In this document: positions 23,827-32,661 of the stretch, in pieces | Layout: each line of letters begins with the position of its first letter | How positions within the stretch are numbered: the stretch's first letter is position 1 | Source of the DNA: Bacteroidales bacterium | GTDB taxonomy: Bacteria > Bacteroidota > Bacteroidia > Bacteroidales > UBA10428 | DNA: 33,262 nucleotides | Assembly: GCA_030626465.1 (NCBI GenBank) | Contig: DAOUOU010000003.1 | Location: 1 to 33,262, forward strand | Direction of reading: 5' to 3' | Notes under the pieces: generated by a model | What the model was told of the DNA's origin: nothing | Database searches by the model: none | The model's input: only the letters and a program-made list of their open reading frames with translations | Position numbers and translations under genes: made by a program

Positions 23827-26223
23827 ATGAATGATGAGAATCTGATAGCGGTTGAGGAGCAGGGTATTGATTTACAAAAATGGCTTAGACTTTTTTTACA
23901 CAACTGGCTGCTTTTTTTCATCAGTGTTTTAATTGCGCTGATAGCTGCAGTTGTCTTTATCAGACTTTCAACAACTCAATATGAGTTAACAACTCACGTT
24001 CTGGTAAATAAAGAGCATAATCCGCTGGATAAATCAGAGCTTTTCTCTACGCTTTATACAGATCCATATCAATTAGAAAACGAAAAGGGTGTATTAAGGG
24101 CCAAAACAATCACAAGCCGGACTTTACAACAATTGGATTTTCAAACCAGCTACTATGTTAACCAGCGATTCAACAAAGTAGAATTATACAACAACACTCC
24201 AATTACGGTTGAGATGGATACTACCCATCTTCAACCTCTTGGGATCTACTTTTCAGCAATATTCTTAAGTGATACTTTAATAGAACTTGAGGCAGAAGGT
24301 GAGGATGTCGTTTTGTACGATTTCTCAAACAATCAGGTGCAACAAATAATACCTGAATTCAAATTTTCAGATACAGTGAAATTTGGGCAGATAACAGGCA
24401 ATTCCTATTGCAGGTTTACGATCTTGCCTGGATATGCTTATGTCACAAACCAGGATTTAGACAAGAATTACCTTTACAGATTTCATTCATTGAGTGAACT
24501 GATTCGTACGTTTCGTCATTTCAAAATTGAAAACGATCGTGGTTCTTCCATATTAACAGTTTCTTTTCGATACAGACATCCACAAAAAGCAGCCGATTTT
24601 TTAAACAAACTGATCAGGGAATATTTGGTCAGGGGGGTTGAACGTGATAATCAGATTGCCGAAGCAACAATTCGGTTTATCGATGCACAATTGATAGATA
24701 TTGTTGACTCTTTGCATCTATCAGGCGAACGTCTGCAAGATTTCCAGTCTTCCAAACAGGTATTGGATATTGGTTTTCAGGCAGAGAAGGTATACACAAA
24801 GCTTGAAGTTCTTGAAGCAGAAAGAGCCAAATTGCTGGTTAAAAAGAGATATTTTAATTATTTGCTTCAAAACCTTCAGACCAAGTCGGATATAAATGAC
24901 TTAATAGCACCTACTACACTCGAAATTAATGACCCGGTATTAAACAATCTTATTATAGAGCTGGCAGATCTTTATAGCGAAAGAGCTGAAATTTCCTTTA
25001 TTTCTATTAAGAACAATCCCTATCTAAGCTCTCTTGAAGTGCAGATTAACAATACAAGACGCAAGCTGATGGATGCTGCACGAACAGTTCTCGAAGCAAC
25101 CGAAATAACCATTGAAGAAACCGATGCCCAGATTTACAGTGCGGAGCAGACATTAAATCGTTTGCCAAAAGATCAACAGCAGTTATTGAATATAGAACGT
25201 AAATTTAAATTGAATGATGAGCTTTATACCTATCTGCTTACCCGCCGATCGGAGATGGAAATTTTTAAAGCATCCAATTTGCCCGCAAATGAGATTCTTG
25301 ATCGGGCTGATCCCGATGATGCCCAGGCTGTATCACCGAATGTGAGATTGAATCTTATTGTTGCATTGATGCTCGGATTCTTTTTTCCCGGAGCGTTGAT
25401 CTATCTTCGTGAGACACTGAATAATAAGATACGTACCAGGGAAGATATACAAAAGCTTTCTGCTTTACCAATTATTGGACAGGTCATTGATTCAAAATTT
25501 AGTTTTTTCCCGGCCGTGCTGAGTAAGCCAAATTCTGTATTAACAGAATCGTATCGTACATTGCGGACCAACCTTCAATTTGTAATTGATGAAGCCGTAT
25601 CGAATGCTGTACTGATAACATCAGCAATTCAAGGCGAGGGAAAAAGTTTTACTGCTTTGAATTTAGCATCTGTATACGCCTTTTATGGAAAGAAAACAGT
25701 ATTGGTTGATTTTGACTTAAGAAAATCGCAGCTAAAAGAAAATCTTGGAATAGAAAAAGATATGGGTTTAAGCAATTATCTTAGTAAAAATGCCGACTAC
25801 AAAGAGATAATATACACGAATGATAAAATAAACTTTGATCTCATACTCTCTGGTCCTGTTCCGCCAAATCCATCGGAACTGATCGCTTCATCACAAACTG
25901 ATATTCTTTTTGATAAGATGAGAAAGGATTATGATCTGATAATTATTGATTCTCCTCCTTTGGGAGTAGTATCAGATGCACTTCTCATATACCCTCATAC
26001 CGATATTTCATTATTGGTAGTTCGATACAATTTTACTTCAATGGAAGTGTTTGAAAATGTTATAGAAGATCTGAAAACTCGCAAAATAGAAAAAATCAAT
26101 ATAATCTTAAACGATGTAATCATTTCCAAATCAAAGTATGGCTATGGCTATGGTTATGGATACGGGTACGGTTATCTTGAAAGCAGGCAGAGAAAAAAAA
26201 GATTTTGGAGCAAAAGGCAATAA
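23827..26223 (+). CDS. Wzc-like polysaccharide co-polymerase / BY-kinase with Tyr-Gly tail
   Basis: Wzz-like N-terminus with TM; Walker A SAIQGEGKSFTALNLAS, Walker A' VLVDFDLRKS, Walker B LIIIDSPPLGVVSDA; tail KYGYGYGYGYGYGYLES. Confidence 0.93.
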   Translation: MNDENLIAVEEQGIDLQKWLRLFLHNWLLFFISVLIALIAAVVFIRLSTTQYELTTHVLVNKEHNPLDKSELFSTLYTDPYQLENEKGVLRAKTITSRTLQQLDFQTSYYVNQRFNKVELYNNTPITVEMDTTHLQPLGIYFSAIFLSDTLIELEAEGEDVVLYDFSNNQVQQIIPEFKFSDTVKFGQITGNSYCRFTILPGYAYVTNQDLDKNYLYRFHSLSELIRTFRHFKIENDRGSSILTVSFRYRHPQKAADFLNKLIREYLVRGVERDNQIAEATIRFIDAQLIDIVDSLHLSGERLQDFQSSKQVLDIGFQAEKVYTKLEVLEAERAKLLVKKRYFNYLLQNLQTKSDINDLIAPTTLEINDPVLNNLIIELADLYSERAEISFISIKNNPYLSSLEVQINNTRRKLMDAARTVLEATEITIEETDAQIYSAEQTLNRLPKDQQQLLNIERKFKLNDELYTYLLTRRSEMEIFKASNLPANEILDRADPDDAQAVSPNVRLNLIVALMLGFFFPGALIYLRETLNNKIRTREDIQKLSALPIIGQVIDSKFSFFPAVLSKPNSVLTESYRTLRTNLQFVIDEAVSNAVLITSAIQGEGKSFTALNLASVYAFYGKKTVLVDFDLRKSQLKENLGIEKDMGLSNYLSKNADYKEIIYTNDKINFDLILSGPVPPNPSELIASSQTDILFDKMRKDYDLIIIDSPPLGVVSDALLIYPHTDISLLVVRYNFTSMEVFENVIEDLKTRKIEKINIILNDVIISKSKYGYGYGYGYGYGYLESRQRKKRFWSKRQ
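26137..26175 (+). repeat. (YG)6Y-coding dipeptide repeat at the C-terminus of the BY-kinase
   Basis: tat ggc tat ggc tat ggt tat gga tac ggg tac ggt tat. Confidence 0.95.
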
Positions 26224-26228
26224 GATCA

Positions 26229-26702
26229 TCATAATATACTGAAACGAGGGATCTCTTTCAGAAAATCGAAAGTATTTTCAGCATCATTTAACTTACAACA
26301 GTAATGTTTCATTCCGTTCGTTACGAGTAAGTAGTTGGCCTTTATTGAAATATTGTACAATGATATCTGGTCGAATGTATCCTGGTTTACAGCTATTTCA
26401 GGAGCTTTACATTCAATAAGCATAAGGGCATGACCATTTCGATCATATACCAATGCATCATATCGGCGTATCTGTCGATTCACTTTAATGGCTGCTTCAG
26501 TGGATATTAACGAAGGGGGATAATCCTTTTCTTGTATAAGGAACTGCAATATATTCTGACGAACCCATTCTTCCGGGGTAAGTAAAACAAACTTTTTTCG
26601 ATACGGATCATAGATCTGCTGTTTATCATTTTCTGACAGAGTGATAGTAAAAGAATATTCCGGCAGATTCAACTTTTTCATTTTTGCGTAAGGATAATTC
26701 AT
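26229..26702 (-). CDS. Solitary HsdR-N-like PD-(D/E)XK nuclease-fold protein
   Basis: VRQNILQFLIQEKDYPPSLISTEAAIKVNRQIRRYDALVYDRNGHALMLIECKAPEIAVNQDTFDQISLYN; D...ECK core of the HSDR_N family. Confidence 0.82.
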   Translation of the reverse strand: MNYPYAKMKKLNLPEYSFTITLSENDKQQIYDPYRKKFVLLTPEEWVRQNILQFLIQEKDYPPSLISTEAAIKVNRQIRRYDALVYDRNGHALMLIECKAPEIAVNQDTFDQISLYNISIKANYLLVTNGMKHYCCKLNDAENTFDFLKEIPRFSIL

Positions 26703-26761
26703 TTTGTGAACGGCAAATTAATAATCTTTTTCTATTTTTAGCCCGTTTGAAATTCACTGTG

Positions 26762-27763
26762 ATGACCTTTGAAAAAATATTTAGTGACCTTCAGAATAAA
26801 GTATATGCTCCCATCTATCTGTTAATGGGTGAAGAGCCTTATTACATTGATCAGATCAGTGAATACATTGTTTCGAATGTCCTGACAGATGAGGAGAAAG
26901 CATTTAATCAGACAATATTGTATGGAAGAGAAATCGATGCTGCGGCAATAACAGATGCTGCAAAACGTTTTCCCATGATGTCGGAATGCCAGGTAGTGGT
27001 AGTACGGGAGGCACAAAATATAGGAAACATCGATGATCTTGTTTATTATGCTTCAGATCCCTTAAAATCAACAATACTGGTTTTAAACTATAAGTACAAG
27101 AATCTCGATAAGCGAAAAAAACTGTACAAAGTGATTGAAAAAACGGGAATCATTTTCGAATCAAAAAAAATCTATGAAGACAAGGTTCCGGGATGGATCA
27201 ACGAACATCTTAAAAAAAAGGGTTATACCATTCAACCTCCTGCAGCAAGCTTGCTTACTGAATATTTGGGCAACGATCTTCAAAAAATTGATATGGAGTT
27301 GGGGAAACTGATCATTACACTTCCAAAAAACGAAAAGCAAATTACCACATTTCATATTGAAGAGAATATAGGCATAAGCAAAGAATTCAATACTATTGAA
27401 CTTCAGAAAGCATTGGTAGAGAAAAATGCCTTGAAGGCTTTCAGGATTGTGAATTATTTTGGGCATAATCAGAAAAATAATCCCATCACCGTAACCATTA
27501 CATCTTTGTATTTTTTCTTTAGCAAAGTGTTCTTATATTCAGTTCTTAAGGATAAGTCCCGTCAGAATATTGCTGAGAAACTTAAAATCCATCCTTACTT
27601 CCTTACCGAATACCAGAAGGCAGCTCGTGTTTTTAATCCGGCTGAAACGGCACGAATTATTCACTGGCTTCGTGAATACGATTTGAAATCCAAGGGAGTC
27701 GGGAATCTCTCAGGCACTCCACATGATTTACTTAACGAGTTAATATATAAAATTCTTAATTGA
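26762..27763 (+). CDS. holA: DNA polymerase III subunit delta
   Basis: MTFEKIFSDLQNKVYAPIYLLMGEEPYYIDQISEYI...; VVVVREAQNI; LTEYLGNDLQKIDMELGKL; start set at ATG 26762. Confidence 0.93.
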   Translation: MTFEKIFSDLQNKVYAPIYLLMGEEPYYIDQISEYIVSNVLTDEEKAFNQTILYGREIDAAAITDAAKRFPMMSECQVVVVREAQNIGNIDDLVYYASDPLKSTILVLNYKYKNLDKRKKLYKVIEKTGIIFESKKIYEDKVPGWINEHLKKKGYTIQPPAASLLTEYLGNDLQKIDMELGKLIITLPKNEKQITTFHIEENIGISKEFNTIELQKALVEKNALKAFRIVNYFGHNQKNNPITVTITSLYFFFSKVFLYSVLKDKSRQNIAEKLKIHPYFLTEYQKAARVFNPAETARIIHWLREYDLKSKGVGNLSGTPHDLLNELIYKILN

Positions 27764-27772
27764 GGATAAGAT

Positions 27773-28393
27773 ATGACTGTACTCATTATTGCAATTACAA
27801 TACTTATTTCTGTACTGGCCTTTAATAACCGGACTTTATTCTCTCGTCTGCAGTTTAATGCTTATCAGATCTATTACCGCAGAGAATTTTACAGACTTTT
27901 AAGTCATGGTTTTGTGCATGCAAACTGGTGGCACCTGCTTATCAATATGCTTGTTTTGTATTTCTTTGGAGGGTATGTTGAGCAGACATTAAAAATACTT
28001 TCTGTGCAAGGCATGTTAAAATATCCATTACTTGTATATCTGATCCTGTATCTTTCCGCCATCGTTTTTGCCTCAAGTATCAGCCTGGTAAGGCACAAAG
28101 ATAATCATTGGTACAATTCGGTCGGAGCCTCGGGAGCAGTCTCGGCAGTGGTTTTTTTCAGTATCTTTTTTGAGCCATGGAAGAAACTATACCTTTATGG
28201 CGTGCTGGGTATACCGGGGATCGTATTCGCTGTTCTTTACCTGATATATGCGCAATATATGTCGCGCCGGGGAGGAGACAACATCAATCACGACGCACAC
28301 TTCCTGGGGGCTGTTTTCGGCTTTGTTTTTCCTCTTTTTATTGATATGAACTTGTTCAAATACTTTCTTTCCCAGCTGGGAGGGATTTTTTGA
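27773..28393 (+). CDS. Rhomboid family intramembrane serine protease
   Basis: FYRLLSHGFVHANWWHLLINMLVLYFFG; catalytic Ser motif GASGAVSAVV; catalytic His AHFLGAVFGF. Confidence 0.93.
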   Translation: MTVLIIAITILISVLAFNNRTLFSRLQFNAYQIYYRREFYRLLSHGFVHANWWHLLINMLVLYFFGGYVEQTLKILSVQGMLKYPLLVYLILYLSAIVFASSISLVRHKDNHWYNSVGASGAVSAVVFFSIFFEPWKKLYLYGVLGIPGIVFAVLYLIYAQYMSRRGGDNINHDAHFLGAVFGFVFPLFIDMNLFKYFLSQLGGIF

Positions 28394-28469
28394 TATTTTG
28401 CTACAGCATTAAAGTCGTGGCAAAGGATAAAAAGATATTTATTTTCATTAGAATTTCTATAACTACTCA

Positions 28470-28556
28470 GTGTCTTAAGTGCCTAAAGTACTTAAAGTGC
28501 CTGAAATACTTAGAGTGCCTGAAATACTTAGAGTGCCTAAAGTACTTTAAGTACTG
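28470..28556. repeat. 9-bp tandem repeat array (consensus about GTRCYTRAA), 9 full units plus a partial
   Basis: gtgtcttaa gtgcctaaa gtacttaaa gtgcctgaa atacttaga gtgcctgaa atacttaga gtgcctaaa gtactttaa gtactg. Confidence 0.92.
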
Positions 28557-28666
28557 ATTTGTTACGAATTTCTATTGCCCGGACTTTAAAGCCTGTGCAA
28601 CATGATATAGCATGCAACAGATCATCTTATGCCCTGGAAAAATTGTTTATTCCTCGATTGGATTGC

Positions 28667-28674
28667 TAATTTTG
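28667..28674 (+). promoter_or_regulatory. Putative -7 element TAATTTTG
   Basis: TAnnTTTG match 28 nt upstream of ATG 28703, with a TTG about 21 nt further upstream. Confidence 0.45.
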
Positions 28675-28702
28675 TAAGGCATTTTCATATTTATTTTTCT
28701 CC

Positions 28703-29554
28703 ATGCAAGCAAGATACATCTGCCTGAACGGAAAATTCTTACTCAGTACAGAGAATACTCTGCTGCACAACAACCGTGCATTCTGTTACGGAGATGCCTT
28801 ATTTGAAACAATACATTGTCTGGGAACAGAGCCGCAGTTTTTTGAAAGGCACTGGACAAGACTTTTGCATGGTATGAAGCTATTAAAAATGGAAGCTGGC
28901 AGTGATTTTATACAGGAAACGATTCGGTATTCTGTTGAGAAACTTCTGAATAAAAACCGGATCTTTAAAGGGGCACGAATACGGTTCATGATATTTCGCG
29001 ACCATGGTGGATTGTACACCCCGGAAAAAAATTCGGTTTCATGGTTGATGGAATCCTCAGTGCTTGAACACGAGAGGTACGAACTAAACACGAAAGGTAT
29101 GGTAGTTGGTATTTACGATGGTGTGTATAAACCTGCAAATAAGCTCTCAAACCTGAAAACAACAAATGCATTAATATATATACTTGCCGGATTGTATTGC
29201 AAAGAAAATGATCTGGATGAATGTTTTGTCTTAAATCAATATAGTCGAATCGCGGAGTGCATAAGTTCTAATGTATTCCTTGTAGTTGAAGATGAAATTG
29301 TAACCCCTGCATTGTCAGAGGGATGTATTGCCGGAGTTATGCGACAGATAGTAATTGATACTGCTTCCTCAAAAGATTACAAGCTCAGCGAACGGGCAAT
29401 TTCAGGAAAAGACCTGATCAAAGCCGAGGAAATTTTCATCACTAATGCCATACAGGGAATCAGATGGGTAGTGGCCTATAAGGATCGCAGGTATTTTAAC
29501 TTTATCGCAAGGAGACTTATCTCTTCTTTGAACGAGATGGCATTTAGTACTTAA
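28703..29554 (+). CDS. Class IV PLP-dependent aminotransferase / aminodeoxychorismate lyase-like
   Basis: RAFCYGDALFETIHC; catalytic Lys region NLKTTNALIYILAG; ECISSNVFLV; EGCIAGVMRQIV; EEIFITNAIQGIRWV. Confidence 0.9.
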   Translation: MQARYICLNGKFLLSTENTLLHNNRAFCYGDALFETIHCLGTEPQFFERHWTRLLHGMKLLKMEAGSDFIQETIRYSVEKLLNKNRIFKGARIRFMIFRDHGGLYTPEKNSVSWLMESSVLEHERYELNTKGMVVGIYDGVYKPANKLSNLKTTNALIYILAGLYCKENDLDECFVLNQYSRIAECISSNVFLVVEDEIVTPALSEGCIAGVMRQIVIDTASSKDYKLSERAISGKDLIKAEEIFITNAIQGIRWVVAYKDRRYFNFIARRLISSLNEMAFST

Positions 29555-30138
29555 TTCATCTCCGGATTCTCAGGGAAGTTTGACCACATCTCATACTTCT
29601 TACCCATGCGTTGAAGCGTTTTTGTCCAGAAGTGCTTGTTCATTGGCATCATAACTTCTTCGGGGGTTATGTCACCAACAACCCATGCATTCTCTGCAAG
29701 CTCATCCTTTAGTTGATTTGGTGACCATCCCGAGTATCCCAGGAAAAACCGGACCTGACCTTTTCCAATATTTCCTGAACTTATTAAGCGTTCAACTACT
29801 TCAAATTCCCCTCCCCAATAAATATTCCCCATCACATGAACACTATCAGGTATGATATCGCCAAGTGTATGAAGATAATGCAAGGTATTGGTGCTTACCG
29901 GTCCTCCAAGGGCAACATCTGCATTTATTTCAGGAAAGTTTTCAATTACATCGCTGATATTCACATCAACAGGTTTGTTCAGCACAAAACCGATTGTACC
30001 GTTCTCATTGTGCTCGGTGATCAGTACAATGGAACGCTTAAAGTAATTATCCAGCAAAAAAGGCTCACTTAACAATACTTTGCCTTTTTGTGGCTCCTGG
30101 TTATTATCCGGTTCGAAAAAATTATAATCCAATACCAT
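29551..30138 (-). CDS. YqgE/AlgH family protein
   Basis: GKVLLSEPFLLDNYFKRSIVLITEHNENGTIGFVLNKPVD...LGGPVSTNTLHYLHTLGD...RFFLGYSGWSPNQLKDELAENAWVV. Confidence 0.95.
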   Translation of the reverse strand: MVLDYNFFEPDNNQEPQKGKVLLSEPFLLDNYFKRSIVLITEHNENGTIGFVLNKPVDVNISDVIENFPEINADVALGGPVSTNTLHYLHTLGDIIPDSVHVMGNIYWGGEFEVVERLISSGNIGKGQVRFFLGYSGWSPNQLKDELAENAWVVGDITPEEVMMPMNKHFWTKTLQRMGKKYEMWSNFPENPEMN

Positions 30139-30359
30139 AATAAACCTAAATTAATCGAGTTCCTGGTTGGCAGTAGTGCATTATGTTACAAAAATAAATT
30201 ATTTCCTGTATATCCAACTATGCTTAGATTATTTTATGGTTAAATTAACAATAAATGATTAGATTGTCTGATTTGAAAAAGACAAATACCATCTTTCTTT
30301 TTAGGAAAATTATGGTAAATATGCGTTCTTTGAAAAACCACCTATTACATATCTAATTA

Positions 30360-31808
30360 ATGAGCAGCTTAAAAAAACCTTCAATTCTTATTTCACTAGT
30401 ACCTGTTATTTTTCTTATCATCTTTCTTACTGCGAATGTTTTGATATATGGAGATGCCACACTTGAGGGGTCAAACCAGATCGCTCTTCTGCTTGCAGCT
30501 TCTTTGGCATCCTTAATCGCCTATCGTTATAAAATCAACTGGACAAGAATAAGCGATTCGATTATCAACAACATAGGGAAAGCCATGCCAGCTATGTTAA
30601 TATTACTACTGATTGGATCTCTTGCAGGAACCTGGCTGATCAGCGGGGTAGTGCCCGCAATGATCTTCTATGGCTTGAAAATAATTCATCCGAAGGTATT
30701 TTTGGTCACAGCATTGATTGCTAGTGGGCTGATCTCCATGGCCACAGGCTCTTCATGGTCTACAATTGCTACTATTGGTGTGGCTTTGCTGGGCATAGGC
30801 AAAGCATTAGGAATTCATGAGGGTCTGGTAGCAGGAGCAATTATCTCCGGAGCGTATTTTGGAGATAAAATGTCACCCTTGTCAGATACAACAAACCTTG
30901 CTCCTGCAATTGCAGGAACAGACTTGTTTACCCACATACGCTATATGGTTATTACTACCGGACCGTCAATAACCCTGGCCGGAATTATTTTCCTGATAAC
31001 AGGTTTTCTTCACAAATACAATAATGAAGTTTCTGATATAGAGGGAGTAATGCAGGCTATTGAAGGGAAATTCTACCTGTCTCCGGTTTTGCTGCTGGTT
31101 CCAATTGTATTAATCTTCATCATAATAAAAAAAGTACCTCCCCTGCCTTCTCTTATGATGGGCACTTTGCTGGGTGGATTTTTCGCCGTTTTTTTTCAAC
31201 CGGCACTTGTTAAGGAGATAGCCATGCATGATGCTCCTTACCTGGTTCAGTCATACAAAACATTTATGCAGGCTATGTTTGGAGAGATTAAGATTATCAC
31301 TGATAATGCAATTGTAAGTGAGCTTTTTAACACAGGGGGAATGAAGGGAATGTTAAATACTGTCTGGCTGATATTATCTGCAATGATTTTTGGAGGTTCT
31401 ATGGAGGCTGCAGGTTTCTTGTCGCGTATAACTGAGGCTATAATAAGTCGCGTAAAGTCGACCGGATCATTAATCATGTCCACCATTTTCACATCAGTTT
31501 TTTTCAATATTACGGCATCCGATCAATACATATCCATTGTAGTTCCCGGACGCATGTATTCTGATGTATACAGAAAAAGGGGGCTGAAACCGGAGGTTCT
31601 TAGCCGTACGCTTGAGGACGGAGGCACATTAACGTCTGTACTTATTCCATGGAATACATGCGGTGCAACGCAATCAAAAGTGTTGGGTGTGTCAACATGG
31701 ACATATCTGCCCTATTGTTTTTTCAATCTTATCAATCCATTGGTTGCCATACTAATTGGGTATCTCAATTATAAAATAAGAAGAACTGAAGAAACAAAGG
31801 AGGATTGA
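30360..31808 (+). CDS. Na+/H+ antiporter, NhaC family
   Basis: Polytopic; LIGSLAGTWLISGVVPAMIFYGL, SMATGSSWSTIATIGVALLGIG, GAYFGDKMSPLSDTTNLAPAIAGTDLFTHIRYM, LIPWNTCGATQSKVLGVSTWTYLPYCFFNLINPL. Confidence 0.93.
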   Translation: MSSLKKPSILISLVPVIFLIIFLTANVLIYGDATLEGSNQIALLLAASLASLIAYRYKINWTRISDSIINNIGKAMPAMLILLLIGSLAGTWLISGVVPAMIFYGLKIIHPKVFLVTALIASGLISMATGSSWSTIATIGVALLGIGKALGIHEGLVAGAIISGAYFGDKMSPLSDTTNLAPAIAGTDLFTHIRYMVITTGPSITLAGIIFLITGFLHKYNNEVSDIEGVMQAIEGKFYLSPVLLLVPIVLIFIIIKKVPPLPSLMMGTLLGGFFAVFFQPALVKEIAMHDAPYLVQSYKTFMQAMFGEIKIITDNAIVSELFNTGGMKGMLNTVWLILSAMIFGGSMEAAGFLSRITEAIISRVKSTGSLIMSTIFTSVFFNITASDQYISIVVPGRMYSDVYRKRGLKPEVLSRTLEDGGTLTSVLIPWNTCGATQSKVLGVSTWTYLPYCFFNLINPLVAILIGYLNYKIRRTEETKED

Positions 31809-31881
31809 AAAGGAATAGTATCATTGTATGAACACTAATTTAATTTATTTATAAAATATTTATTTGCTAAAATCAATCAAA

Positions 31882-32520
31882 ATGCTGAAAACTTGGATTA
31901 CAGCAGTGAGACATGGTGAGACGAAATGGAATGTTGCCATGCGACTGCAGGGTATTCAGAACAGTGAATTATCAGAGAAAGGGAACCAGCAGGTTGAATC
32001 GGTTTCAAAGGAGCTGAGTAACAAAAAGTTTGATATGATTATTTCAAGCGATCTTGGCAGGGCCATAAAAACAGCAGAGGTAATTAATAAATACCATAAG
32101 CTTGATATTATCAGAGATCCTTCTTTGAGGGAAAGAAATTTTGGCATAATGGAAGGTCTTACCCGGGAGGAGATTCTGGAAAAGTATCCTGATGTTTTTA
32201 GTGCCTATCAGAAAAGGAAAGAAAGTTATAAAATACCCCAAGGCGATAGTCTTATTGAGTTTTATGAAAGAGTATTAACAGGATTAGAAAAGGTAATCAG
32301 TTTGAATAAAGGGAAAAGGATTTTGATTGTAACGCATGGAGGTGTACTCGATTGTATCATACGCATGATGTTTAACTATTCATTGTCGGCCCGTCGAAAT
32401 TTTTCAATTTACAATACTGCGATCAATATCTTTTCTGTCATGAATAATGAGTGGACACTTGAAGAATGGGGAAATTCAAATCATCTTAATACCGATGAAG
32501 CATCCAGTGAGTTCAATTAG
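31882..32520 (+). CDS. Histidine phosphatase family protein (phosphoglycerate mutase-like)
   Basis: WITAVRHGETKWNVAMRLQGIQNSELSEKG; ISSDLGRAIKTAEVI; LRERNFGIMEGLTREE; ILIVTHGGVLDCIIR. ATG 31882 preferred over TTG 31864. Confidence 0.94.
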   Translation: MLKTWITAVRHGETKWNVAMRLQGIQNSELSEKGNQQVESVSKELSNKKFDMIISSDLGRAIKTAEVINKYHKLDIIRDPSLRERNFGIMEGLTREEILEKYPDVFSAYQKRKESYKIPQGDSLIEFYERVLTGLEKVISLNKGKRILIVTHGGVLDCIIRMMFNYSLSARRNFSIYNTAINIFSVMNNEWTLEEWGNSNHLNTDEASSEFN

Positions 32521-32601
32521 CAAATTTGTCCCGGTATTGAATTATTGAATCATTAATTTTATATACCCAGCATAACTCTAAAAGAAATTAGTTATTTACG
32601 T

Positions 32602-32629
32602 TAAACCTTTTTATAATATTATCATCAAA
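32602..32629 (+). promoter_or_regulatory. Candidate ECF-type promoter motif copy 1, TAAACCTTTT-N12-ATCAAA
   Basis: TAAACCTTTTTATAATATTATCATCAAA upstream of the sigma gene; matched by a second copy at 33220..33247 with identical spacing. Confidence 0.5.
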
Positions 32630-32661
32630 CAGAACAAAAAGTCCTCTGGCTGATAACAGGA

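Noticed and set aside
26137-26175. Simple DNA slippage repeat
   Set aside because: The repeat is at the peptide level; synonymous Gly and Tyr codons are diversified, so it is not a clean nucleotide microsatellite.
26229-26702. Type I restriction-modification locus
   Set aside because: No methylase, specificity or translocase subunit; only the HsdR N-terminal-type domain is present.
28470-28556. CRISPR-like array
   Set aside because: Units are 9 bp and contiguous with no unique spacers, and no cas genes are present; it is a minisatellite-type tandem repeat.
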